From: Microbispora rosea
GTDB lineage: Bacteria > Actinomycetota > Actinomycetes > Streptosporangiales > Streptosporangiaceae
DNA length: 39,902 nt
Direction of reading: 5' to 3'
Assembly (NCBI RefSeq): GCF_900156315.1
Contig: NZ_FTNI01000050.1
Coordinates: forward strand, 1 to 39,902
The notes below the pieces were generated by a model. That model made no database searches. It saw nothing but the letters and a program-made list of their open reading frames with translations, and was not told where the DNA came from. The translations under genes were made by a program, and so were the position numbers. Shown piece after piece: positions 6,912 through 14,424 of the stretch. How positions within the stretch are numbered: position 1 is the first letter of the stretch; every line of letters begins with the position of its first letter.

Positions 6912-8476
6912 CCACCGGGATGCCCCTGCGGGGAGACCGCATCCTCCGCTACGTCAACGCGTTCTGCCCACGCTGCCACGACGAGCGGCCGGACCGTCCG
7001 CTGGCGGAGGTGCCGCGCCTGTCCGGCTGGCTCGCGGCGCGCGACGGCCGGGTCTACCTGGAGCGCGGCTGCCGCACCCACGGCATGGTCAGGACCCTCT
7101 ACGACGAGGACCCGGAGATCCTCGCCTACCTGGAGGAGTGGACCGCCCCCACCAAGGCGCATCTGCCCGACGTCGCGGGAAACTTCGACCCCGTCCCGGA
7201 GGCCTATCTGCGGGGGCTGCCGGAGATGCAGACCCAGCACACGTGCATCCTGCTGGAGGACGTGGCGGAGGCGTGCAACCTGCGCTGCCCGACCTGCTTC
7301 ACCGACTCCTCGCCCGACCTGCGGGGGATCGTGCCGGTCCGGGAGGTGCTCGCCAACGTGGACCAGCGCCTGGCCCGCGAGAACGGCCGTCTCGACGTGC
7401 TCATGCTCAGCGGCGGCGAGCCGACCCTCCACCCCGATCTGCCCGAGTTGCTCGCCGAACTCGCCGCCCGGCCCGTCACCCGCATCCTGATCAACACCAA
7501 CGGACTCCTGGTGGCCAGGGACGACGCCCTGCTCGACCTGCTCACCGAGCACCGCGAGCGGGTCGAGGTCTACCTGCAGTACGACGGCGTGTCGGCCGAG
7601 GCGTCCCGGCACCACAGGGGTGGTGACCTGCGGCGGCTCAAGGCGGAGGCGCTGCGGCGGCTGTCGGAGCGGGAGATCTTCACGACGCTGGTCATGACGG
7701 CCTCCCTTGGTGTGAACGACGGCGAGATCGGCGACGTGGTGCGCCTGGCCCTCGACACGCCGTACGTCGGCGGGGTCTCGATCCAGCCGCAGTTCGGCTC
7801 GGGGCGGTCCGGCGCGATCGACCCGATGGACCGGCTCACCCACACCGGGGTGCTCAAGCGCCTCGGCCCGCAGACGGACGGCCTGGTCACCTGGCGCGAC
7901 CTGACCGCCCTGCCCTGCTCGCATCCGCACTGCTGCTCGGTCGGCTACATGATCAAGGATGACGCCGATCGGTGGCGTTCGCTGACCGCGCTGATCGGGC
8001 ACGACCGCCTCAAGGAGAACCTCGGGCTCGTCTCCAACCGCATCGCCGACTCGGAGATCCCTCACCAGCTCCGCATGGCCGTGCAGGAGTCGCTGCTCGG
8101 CCTGCTGTCGGAGCAGTCGTCGCTGTCGCACCCCGAGATCGGCAAGGTCTGGCGCGACATCTGCGAGAACTGCGACCTCGGGCTGACGACCCTGCTGACG
8201 CTCGCGTCCTCGGCCCTGCCCGGCCGCAGGCGGCGGCTGCGCCGGCTGCTGGGCGAACGGGTCGTACGCATCACGATCAAGCCCTTCATGGACATGTCCA
8301 CGATGCTGGAGGAGCGCCTGGTGCAGTGCTGCGTCCACGTCGGCACCCGCTCCGACCAGGACCAGTGCGCGCCGTTCTGCGCGGTCCAGGCCTGGCCGGC
8401 GCTCGCGCGGCAACGCCTGTCCGCCGTCGCCGCGGCCGACGTCGGCGTACGGCTCCCGCTGCTGGAGATCACATGA
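6908..8476 (+). CDS. radical SAM protein of the Tes/MJ0619 (tetraether lipid synthase-like) type
   Basis: This 522-residue protein has an N-terminal rubredoxin-like metal site (FCPRCHDE with C20 and C23, then YLERGCRTHG with C55). Next comes a radical-SAM core with CNLRCPTC (C123, C127, C130) binding the SAM-cleaving 4Fe-4S cluster, and LSGGEP at 167-172. C-terminal cysteines (CSHPHCC at 337-343, CENC at 419-422, CC at 474-475, C487 and C491) could hold extra clusters. This order, including the CPxC...CxxHG start and the KPFMD...CC...CAPFC end, is what I recall of the archaeal MJ0619/Tes family, which joins lipid chains by C-C bonds. The actinobacterial substrate is unknown. Both ends overlap neighbouring genes by 4 bp. 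Confidence 0.85.
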   Translation: MTTGMPLRGDRILRYVNAFCPRCHDERPDRPLAEVPRLSGWLAARDGRVYLERGCRTHGMVRTLYDEDPEILAYLEEWTAPTKAHLPDVAGNFDPVPEAYLRGLPEMQTQHTCILLEDVAEACNLRCPTCFTDSSPDLRGIVPVREVLANVDQRLARENGRLDVLMLSGGEPTLHPDLPELLAELAARPVTRILINTNGLLVARDDALLDLLTEHRERVEVYLQYDGVSAEASRHHRGGDLRRLKAEALRRLSEREIFTTLVMTASLGVNDGEIGDVVRLALDTPYVGGVSIQPQFGSGRSGAIDPMDRLTHTGVLKRLGPQTDGLVTWRDLTALPCSHPHCCSVGYMIKDDADRWRSLTALIGHDRLKENLGLVSNRIADSEIPHQLRMAVQESLLGLLSEQSSLSHPEIGKVWRDICENCDLGLTTLLTLASSALPGRRRRLRRLLGERVVRITIKPFMDMSTMLEERLVQCCVHVGTRSDQDQCAPFCAVQAWPALARQRLSAVAAADVGVRLPLLEIT

Positions 8477-8817
8477 CCCTCCCGCGCGGGGAGCCCGGCG
8501 ACCGGCCGACCGGCGTCGCGTACGAGCAGGCGCGCGCCGCCGAGACGGCCCAGGCGTCCGACGGCGGGCAGGCCAAGCCGTACGACCCGCTGAAGCTGTG
8601 CGTCTATGCGACGGTGGCGCTGCTCGCCTGGCTGTTCGGGGCGTGGGCCGTGCTCGGGTTCGCGGCCCTGGGATTCGCCGGATACTGGCGGGCCCGCCGC
8701 GCGGGGCTGACCAGGAGCAAGTGCTATCTCAGGGACACCCGGCTCGTCCTCGCCTACCTGGGACTGCTCACCCTGGTCGCCGCGGCGGCCCTCGTGCTCC
8801 CGCACACGCTGCGATAG
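8473..8817 (+). CDS. small two-TM membrane protein, end of the lgt-like/radical-SAM operon
   Basis: This 114-residue protein starts at an ATGA overlap with the radical-SAM gene. About 40 polar residues are followed by two hydrophobic segments (VYATVALLAWLFGAWAVLGF, extended by AALGFAGYW, and VLAYLGLLTLVAAAALVLPH). These are separated by a basic loop containing one Cys (RRAGLTRSKCYLRDTR). The family is not recognised. Strict translational coupling makes it a likely partner of the radical-SAM enzyme, perhaps anchoring it at the membrane. The operon ends here: the next gene converges 53 bp downstream. Confidence 0.78.
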   Translation: MTLPRGEPGDRPTGVAYEQARAAETAQASDGGQAKPYDPLKLCVYATVALLAWLFGAWAVLGFAALGFAGYWRARRAGLTRSKCYLRDTRLVLAYLGLLTLVAAAALVLPHTLR

Positions 8818-8870
8818 GCGTTCCGGCGACGGGCGCGCCGGTAACACCGGGACGTGGAGGAAGCGCCTCA

Positions 8871-9923
8871 TCAGGTGTCGGAAGCGGCCCCGCGCCGAAT
8901 GCGGCCGAACTCGTCCGCCGGATAGCGCGTGTGCTTGCTCTCGCAGAGGCGCCGGTGGAAATCGTCCATCACCGCTGCCGTTGCCGCATGCCTGTCAAGG
9001 ATCACGGCGGCCGATCCGGCGACGCCGGATCGCCTGTCGCCGTCGGCCCAGTTCCGGACGAAGCGCCGCCGATCCGCGCCACCGCTAACCCGCGCGGCGA
9101 GGTGCTGGTTCACCAAGTGGGCCATGACGTAGTCGCGGTCGTAGTCCCGATGCGTGACGTGGAAGTCCGATTCCGAGGCGGAGAGCTCGAAACGGGAGCT
9201 GAGCGCGAGACCGAAGTCGGAGAAGTACAGGTGGTCTCCGTCCGTGAGAACGTTGCGGAAGTGCACGTCGAAGTGGATCAGGTGTCGGCTCCTCATGAAT
9301 GCGACCCCCGCGGCCAGTTCCCTCTCCACCTGCGGAAACGCCGAGACCTCCGTGTCGGCGAGCCAGGAGCCCAAGGTCCCCGGAATGTGCTCCAGGAAGA
9401 CGGCGATGCTCATGGTGGAGCGTTCGAGCGCCTCCAGGCGCCTCCGGACGGCTGGTGCGCCACCCCAATGCGCCACGGCGCCCTCCAGACCGCCGAACTC
9501 CGAGAACAGTCCGATAGGAGGGGCCGGGGCAGGCAGCACCCGCCAGTGGTACGCCAACGGAAAGCCGGCGAACTCACCTGCCAGGACCCAGTTGGTGGTC
9601 ATCTGATGGACGGCCAGTTCACGCCAGGCCCCGAACCCCGCCGACCCCACGCCGTACTGGTAGAAGCCCGGCAGCCCGAACACGTTCCGCGTGGACATGC
9701 GGTTGCCGGGGCGAAGTTCCAGGTCGGTCAGGGGGATCCGCTTGACGAAGATCCGCACGCCCTCGACGTCCAGGAGGGCCGACGTTCCGCCGATGCCGGT
9801 GCCCAGCGGGGTGGCCTCCCGTACGAGCGCGGCAAGCCGGCGGTCGCTCATCAGGGCGAAGGCGGTGGACACCTTCGCGTAGGCGGCGACACGTGCCAGG
9901 CGCCGCTGCTCCGGATGCGCCAT
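8871..9923 (-). CDS. protein kinase-like (atypical phosphotransferase) protein
   Basis: The 350-residue sequence contains kinase-fold landmarks. GTGIGGTSALLDV with VRIFVKRIPL suggests a nucleotide-binding loop and Lys. HFDVHFRNVL is the catalytic HxDxHxxN loop, and YFSDFGLAL supplies the metal-binding DFG. The segment between them is unlike PknB-type kinases, and no membrane or sensor domain is present. It belongs with the atypical kinase/aminoglycoside-phosphotransferase superfamily, and its substrate (protein or small molecule) cannot be told. The start at 9923 follows a G-rich stretch. The LuxR-type gene reads in the same direction and ends 75 bp upstream, so co-transcription is possible. 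Confidence 0.78.
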   Translation of the reverse strand: MAHPEQRRLARVAAYAKVSTAFALMSDRRLAALVREATPLGTGIGGTSALLDVEGVRIFVKRIPLTDLELRPGNRMSTRNVFGLPGFYQYGVGSAGFGAWRELAVHQMTTNWVLAGEFAGFPLAYHWRVLPAPAPPIGLFSEFGGLEGAVAHWGGAPAVRRRLEALERSTMSIAVFLEHIPGTLGSWLADTEVSAFPQVERELAAGVAFMRSRHLIHFDVHFRNVLTDGDHLYFSDFGLALSSRFELSASESDFHVTHRDYDRDYVMAHLVNQHLAARVSGGADRRRFVRNWADGDRRSGVAGSAAVILDRHAATAAVMDDFHRRLCESKHTRYPADEFGRIRRGAASDT

Positions 9924-9998
9924 CGGTGGCCCCCATTACCATCGGTTCCCTGGCACTGATCGTCGCACTGCCGGCGACCGGGAGAGGCGGGGGCGCCG

Positions 9999-10664
9999 CT
10001 AGCCCGTGAGCCCGAGTTCGCCCGCGCGCAGCCCCGCCTGGAAGCGTGAATCGGCCTCCAGTGTGTCCATCAGCTCCGCGACACGCCTGCGGTACGTACG
10101 CAACGACAGCCCGAGATGCCGCGCCGCGGTCTCGTCGGTGTAGCCCGCGCCGAGCGCGCGCAGGACCGCCCGGCTGTCGTCGTCGAGGTGCGGCGCGTCG
10201 CCGCGCAGGTAGGCGGTCAGCTCGGTCGCGGCGTCCCAGGCGGCCGCGAAGAGGGAGTACACGCCGTTCACCAGCGTGGGCGAGGTGGTCACGGTGTACT
10301 CGCGGGGGCCGGGCCCGTCCCGTTCGGCGAGGATCATCACGCGCCGGTCGATGACGATCGTCTCGTGCGGCAGCGGTGTGGAGCTGATGCGCACCTCGAC
10401 GCCGTTGGCCACGACCTCGCGCAGGTGCGCCCGCGAGGCCTCGTCGGCGAGGGCGACGGGGGTGAACAGCTTCTTGACGGCCAGGCCGGAGGCGCCGTGC
10501 CTCGGGAGCCGCCGGGCCACGGACTGCCGCGCGTCGGGCCGCGACCATGTGTCGAGGTCGCGGGCCGCGCATACGAACTCGTGCTGGGCGCCGGTGAACA
10601 GATGACCGGCACGGGCCACGAGCTCCGCGTCGCCGCGGACTGTCATGACCTTGTCGGCTGTCAC
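9999..10664 (-). CDS. LuxR-type (TrmB/PLD-like sensor) transcription regulator
   Basis: I took the GTG at 10664 (VTADKVMTVRG); the ATG at 10646, preceded by AAGG, is equally possible. The N-terminal about 130 residues (AGHLFTGAQHEFVCAARDLD, then VRISSTPLPHETIVIDRRVMI) resemble the phospholipase-D-like sensor found in Streptomyces TrmB/LuxR proteins. The C-terminus (LRALGAGYTDETAARHLGLS, LRTYRRRVAELM) is a LuxR-type helix-turn-helix. It is divergently arranged with the aldo/keto reductase gene, with about 80-100 bp between starts. It therefore probably controls that gene and itself. Confidence 0.82.
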   Translation of the reverse strand: MTADKVMTVRGDAELVARAGHLFTGAQHEFVCAARDLDTWSRPDARQSVARRLPRHGASGLAVKKLFTPVALADEASRAHLREVVANGVEVRISSTPLPHETIVIDRRVMILAERDGPGPREYTVTTSPTLVNGVYSLFAAAWDAATELTAYLRGDAPHLDDDSRAVLRALGAGYTDETAARHLGLSLRTYRRRVAELMDTLEADSRFQAGLRAGELGLTG

Positions 10665-10746
10665 CCATTCATTATGACCCCGCCGGACGTGGCAGCTTGC
10701 TGCCACCGCGTTGGCCGTCGTCCTCGGCTGCACGAGGCTGACGGGT

Positions 10747-11625
10747 ATGACGACGAACACGAACGCCGCGCCCGGCGGCACGTTCCTCCTCGGCGGCGAC
10801 CTCCCCGTTCACCGGCTCGGCTTCGGGGCCATGCGGCTGCCGACCGGCACCTTCCAGGGTGCCGTCCGCGACCCGGAGACGGGCGTCGCCGTGCTGCGCC
10901 GCGCCGTCGAGCTCGGCGTGGACCACATCGACACGGCCTGGTTCTACAGGAGAGGAGGCGTGGCGGCCAACGACCTGATCCGCCGGGCGCTCGCGCCGTA
11001 CGCGGACGACCTGGTGATCGCGACCAAGGTCGGGCCCCTGCTCGACGAGAACGGGGTGCCGAGCAGCCAGGCCGGTCCGGCCGAGCTGCGCGGGCTGGTG
11101 GAGGACAACCTGCGCACTCTCGGCGTGGAGCGGCTCGACCTCGTGTATCTGCGGATCGGTGGCCTGAACCCGCCGGGCGGCGAATCGCTTTCGGACAGGT
11201 TCGCGGTCCTGGCCGAGCTGCGTGAGGAGGGGCTGATCCGGCACCTGGGCATCAGCAACGTCACCGCCGCCCATCTGGACGAGGCACTGGCGATCGCCCC
11301 TGTGGCCGCCGTGCAGAACAGCTTCCACGTACAGGATCGGGGCGACACCGAGCTCCTGGCGCGGTGCGAGAAGGACGGCATCGCCTTCGTGCCCTTCTTC
11401 CCGCTCGGCGGCGGGCTGCGGCCCATCGACCGGACCCGCCTGACGCCGGTGATGGAGCGCCACGGCGCCACCGCGGCGCAGATCGCGCTCGCGTGGCTGC
11501 TGGCGGCCTCGCCCGTGTCGCTCGCGATCCCCGGTACGGGCTCCCCCGACCACCTGGAGGAGAACATGGGGGCGGGACGGATCCGGCTGACCGCGGAGGA
11601 CCTCGCCGCCCTGGAACAGGACTAG
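10747..11625 (+). CDS. aldo/keto reductase
   Basis: This 292-residue TIM-barrel oxidoreductase starts MTTNTNAAPGGTF; upstream codons in the frame overlap the regulator promoter and are rejected. It has the AKR order LGFGAMRLP, DHIDTAWFY (Asp62, Tyr67), VIATKVG (Lys94), then IRHLGISN and IPGTGSPDHLEEN, which forms the NADP-binding end. The fourth tetrad residue, usually His in a (Y/Q)xH strand end, is Arg136 in LDLVYLRIGG. The expected activity is NADPH-dependent reduction of an aldehyde or ketone, substrate unknown. Control by the divergent LuxR-type regulator is likely. Confidence 0.9.
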   Translation: MTTNTNAAPGGTFLLGGDLPVHRLGFGAMRLPTGTFQGAVRDPETGVAVLRRAVELGVDHIDTAWFYRRGGVAANDLIRRALAPYADDLVIATKVGPLLDENGVPSSQAGPAELRGLVEDNLRTLGVERLDLVYLRIGGLNPPGGESLSDRFAVLAELREEGLIRHLGISNVTAAHLDEALAIAPVAAVQNSFHVQDRGDTELLARCEKDGIAFVPFFPLGGGLRPIDRTRLTPVMERHGATAAQIALAWLLAASPVSLAIPGTGSPDHLEENMGAGRIRLTAEDLAALEQD

Positions 11626-11729
11626 CTTCGATCACCCGTATCTGCCTCGTTGACGGCTCGCCACGCAGAGCCGGCGAAATGTCGGTGGGCCACGCCATGA
11701 TCGGCGTACTTACTCACCGAGGGAGCGTC

Positions 11730-12698
11730 ATGGCTGTCGCCCACGAAGCAGACTGGTCCGGCATCGGCTGGGACTCCTGGAAGAGCCTGAGGCTGATCCG
11801 TGCCCGGCTCGACGCGGGCGCCGATCCCAACTCCGGTGGGTTCTTTCACAGACGGCCGTTGCACGCGGCCGCCGAAATCGGCTCTCCCGACGTGGTGGCG
11901 GAACTGGCCGCCCGCGTCGACGACGTCGACGCCGAGCACGAGGGCCGTACGGCATTGTGGGCGGCCGTCTTCGCCAACCGCGCGGACAACGCCCGGGTGT
12001 TGGCGCGGGCCGGGGCCGACCCGTGGCGGCCGATGATGAACGGGTGGTCGCCCGGGCGGCTCAGCCTGGCCACGCCGGCCCCCGACCTGTTCGGCGATCA
12101 CACCGGTCGGCCCGGTCTGTCCGATGCCGAGGCCGCCGTCGTGGCCGAAGCCCGGCGGCTGATCGCCGCTGTGGGGGATTTCTATGACGACGGCATGGGG
12201 CTGGCCTGTGTCGCCGGGATCAGTGCGGCGGAAGCGGTGCGCCGTCTGGAGGCGGTCCCGGCCGACGCTGCGGAGGTCGAGGAGATCGTAGAAGATCCCT
12301 GGTCCTTCATGGACGAGAGTCTTGGAGTCGTCGGCGTCACGGACGTGCCCGGCGGCTGCGTCGTCAGCCAGCCGTGGGGATACGGGCCGTACATGCCCGG
12401 CGTCACGAAGCTCCTGTCGGCAGGCACCGTCTGTTACGCCATGTTCGCCAACCCCAAGAGCGGCAACCAGGGAAGCGTCACCCGGGACGGCGAGATCGTG
12501 GAGTGGGACTCCCACCCCGGCGGCGGCAGTCCCCACGCGGAGCAACCGGCCGAGGAGATCCTCATCGAATACCTCTATCACGGCAACGCCGTGGCGTACT
12601 GCTGCGCCGGCGCGGGCCTGCGGCCGGACGACGCCGCGGCGATCGCCGGGGAGCCCGACATGTGGGTGAGGCTCCCCGAACGCGACTACTGGAGCTGA
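11730..12698 (+). CDS. ankyrin-repeat protein with DUF6461-like C-terminus
   Basis: The ATG at 11730 follows GGGAGCGTC, giving 322 residues. The N-terminal about 120 residues are degenerate ankyrin repeats (IRARLDAGADPNSGG; RPLHAAAEIGSPDVVAEL; GRTALWAAVFANRADNARVL). The C-terminal about 170 residues start LACVAGISAAEAVRRL. They continue with strands ending CVVSQPWGYGP, TVCYAMFANPKSG and GEIVEWDSHPGG, similar to the DUF6461 layout. There is no signal peptide. It is probably a cytoplasmic protein-binding protein, function unknown. Another DUF6461-like gene is carried by the IS element at 23630-24172. Confidence 0.75.
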   Translation: MAVAHEADWSGIGWDSWKSLRLIRARLDAGADPNSGGFFHRRPLHAAAEIGSPDVVAELAARVDDVDAEHEGRTALWAAVFANRADNARVLARAGADPWRPMMNGWSPGRLSLATPAPDLFGDHTGRPGLSDAEAAVVAEARRLIAAVGDFYDDGMGLACVAGISAAEAVRRLEAVPADAAEVEEIVEDPWSFMDESLGVVGVTDVPGGCVVSQPWGYGPYMPGVTKLLSAGTVCYAMFANPKSGNQGSVTRDGEIVEWDSHPGGGSPHAEQPAEEILIEYLYHGNAVAYCCAGAGLRPDDAAAIAGEPDMWVRLPERDYWS

Positions 12699-13109
12699 CC
12701 GCCCGGGGGAGTGCGCAAGCCGCTGCGGGGCCGGCGACAGCGGGGGTGCGGGAGCCGGCGAACGACGGCGTTTGACGGAGCTTTCGTGGAAAGCTCGCGC
12801 AGGTGTTCGATGACGCGCTACAGTCATGCCCATCGGATCGAACACGGGTTCGGTCGAGTCCCGGCAGGTAAGGGGTGTGTGATGGCTGTGCCCACGGTGT
12901 CCGACACCCTCGTGCCGGCCGTCGCCGCTCCCGTGGTCTTCGATCCGGTCGTGCCCTCCCCGGCTCCGCCCGTCGTCGTCCCGGTCGTCCCGGTTCAGGC
13001 TCCGCCCGTCGCCGGGCGGTGCGTGCCGCGGCCGCGCCGGGCGACACGCCGTAGCGCTCTCTACGGAAATCTACGACGGCCGCTATATCCCGTCATAAAG
13101 TCCGAGAGC
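12699..13109. other. upstream region of the AAA ATPase gene
   Basis: It holds a TTGACG hexamer (12772-12777), a palindrome (12778-12796) and a CTCTCTACGG decamer (13057-13066) also found twice downstream of the gene. An alternative ATG at 12882, after AAGGGG, would add 76 Pro/Val-rich residues to the ATPase. Third positions are G/C-rich to about 13050, so that extension may be translated. From 13050 to 13109 the bias disappears. Confidence 0.45.
12778..12796. promoter_or_regulatory. palindrome, candidate operator
   Basis: GAGCTTTC-GTG-GAAAGCTC is a perfect 8-bp inverted repeat directly after TTGACG, a possible -35 box. No matching -10 is obvious. It may be a repressor site for the AAA ATPase transcript or a small hairpin behind the ankyrin gene. 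Confidence 0.45.
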
Positions 13110-14291
13110 GTGGACCCCGTGCGCAATCCCTACGCCCCCGGCGCCGGCCAGCGCCCCCCGGAACTCGCCGGACGCGACCGTGAGTTGCAGCAGTTCGAGA
13201 TCGTGCTGGAGCGGGTGGCCCGGGGCCGCCCGGAACGGAGCATGGTCCTCACCGGCCTGCGCGGCGTGGGCAAGACCGTCCTGCTCAACACGTTCAAGTC
13301 CATGGCCATGCAGCGGCTGTGGGGCACCGGCAAGATCGAGGCAAGGCCCGACCAGTCGATCCGCCGCCCGGTGGCCGCCGCGCTGCACATGGCCATCAGG
13401 GAGCTGGCTCCCCGGCACCGCGCCCCCGAGCGCATCGAGGAGTTCCTCGGCGTGCTCAAGGCGTTCGCGATGCGCGACCCCGCCGCGGCGAAGGGCACCT
13501 CTCACTGGTCGCCCGGCATCGACGTGCCCGCCGCGCGCGGCCGGGCCGACTCCGGCGACCTGGAGATTGACCTGACCGAGCTGTTCGTCGACGCCGCGGG
13601 CGTGGCGACGGATCTCGGCGTCGGCATCGCGCTGTTCATCGACGAGATGCAGGACGTGCAGGCGCCCGACGTCTCGGCCCTGTGCGCGGCCTGCCACGAG
13701 CTGTCGCAGAACGGCGGCCCGCTGATCGTCGTCGGCGCCGGCCTGCCCCATCTGCCGAGCGTGCTGTCGGCGAGCAAGAGCTACTCCGAGCGGCTGTTCC
13801 GGTACGCGCGCATCGACCGGCTCGACCGGGACGCCGCCGACCTCGCGCTGATCGCCCCGGCCGCCCGCGAGGACGTCGAGTTCACCCCCGACGCGCTCGA
13901 CGCGTTGTACGAGGCGGCCGACGGCTACCCCTACTTCGTCCAGGCGTACGGCAAGGTCGCCTGGGATCTCGCCCCGCGCAGCCCGATCACGGCCGACGAC
14001 ATCAAGGTGTCCGCCCCGGAGGCCGAGGAGGAGCTCGCGGTGGGCTTCTTCGGCAGCCGGTATGAGCGGGCCACCCCCGCCGAGCGAGACTACATGCACG
14101 CCATGGCCCAGCTCGGGGACGACCCGGTGCCGACCGCCGAGGTGGCGGAAACGCTGGGCCGTAAGCCGTCGAGCCTGTCCCCGGCCCGCGACAGTCTCAT
14201 CAAGAAAGGCCTGATCTACAGCGCCGAGCGCGGCGTGATCGGGTTCACCGTTCCGCATTTCGGGAGGTTCCTCCGCGCGCAGCCGGTCTGA
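13110..14291 (+). CDS. AAA-type ATPase with C-terminal winged helix
   Basis: I chose the GTG at 13110 (VDPVRNPYAPGAGQRPPELA), the conserved beginning of this actinobacterial family, giving 393 residues; ATG 12882 is an alternative. Walker A is GLRGVGKT (49-56), Walker B IALFIDEMQD (about 173-181), and a sensor-like strand LIVVGAG follows at 205-211. The C-terminal about 100 residues (RATPAERDYMHAMAQLGDDP; VAETLGRKPSSLSPARDSLI) form a winged helix. The architecture resembles ORC/Cdc6- or STAND-like AAA_16 ATPases that act on DNA or as switches. There is no recognised partner gene. The gene is bordered on both sides by CTCTCTACGG motifs, and its 3' end faces two large hairpins. Confidence 0.85.
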   Translation: MDPVRNPYAPGAGQRPPELAGRDRELQQFEIVLERVARGRPERSMVLTGLRGVGKTVLLNTFKSMAMQRLWGTGKIEARPDQSIRRPVAAALHMAIRELAPRHRAPERIEEFLGVLKAFAMRDPAAAKGTSHWSPGIDVPAARGRADSGDLEIDLTELFVDAAGVATDLGVGIALFIDEMQDVQAPDVSALCAACHELSQNGGPLIVVGAGLPHLPSVLSASKSYSERLFRYARIDRLDRDAADLALIAPAAREDVEFTPDALDALYEAADGYPYFVQAYGKVAWDLAPRSPITADDIKVSAPEAEEELAVGFFGSRYERATPAERDYMHAMAQLGDDPVPTAEVAETLGRKPSSLSPARDSLIKKGLIYSAERGVIGFTVPHFGRFLRAQPV

Positions 14292-14308
14292 GCGGCGCGC
14301 CCATCGAC

Positions 14309-14352
14309 CTCTCTACGGCTTTCTAGAGGGGAAGCTAGAGAGCCGTAGAGAG
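14309..14352. terminator. 18-bp-arm hairpin between convergent genes
   Basis: The arms CTCTCTACGGCTTTCTAG and CTAGAGAGCCGTAGAGAG enclose an 8-nt loop. The only mismatch is a T opposite G, which still pairs in RNA. There is no T-run. It may be a bidirectional terminator for the AAA ATPase and MauE-like genes, or a protein-binding palindrome, since CTCTCTACGG recurs at 13057-13066. Confidence 0.55.
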
Positions 14353-14372
14353 CTGAAGTGAAAGACCTCGAT

Positions 14373-14424
14373 GCGGGAATCTACGCATGTATAGCGTCAG
14401 GCCGATACAGGCGTAGATTCCCGC
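14373..14424. terminator. second large hairpin overlapping the mauE-like stop codon
   Basis: Perfect 14-bp arms GCGGGAATCTACGC/GCGTAGATTCCCGC extend after one mismatch by TGTAT/ATACA, leaving a 12-nt loop. The right arm encodes the last residues (RESTPVSA) of the MauE-like protein, whose stop lies in the loop. Its sequence shares TCTACG with the first hairpin and with the region upstream of the AAA gene. Confidence 0.55.

Noticed and set aside
6890..8413. 507-codon minus-strand frame opposite the radical-SAM gene
   Set aside because: It has shadow-frame composition, no domain, and the plus strand carries an unmistakable radical-SAM protein with translational coupling.
11364..11729. 122-codon N-terminal extension of the ankyrin protein
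   Set aside because: It overlaps the aldo/keto reductase gene in another frame; the ATG at 11730 has a proper ribosome site.
13083..14258. 391-codon minus-strand frame opposite the AAA ATPase
   Set aside because: It is the antisense of the Walker-motif protein; no start signal and no family resemblance.
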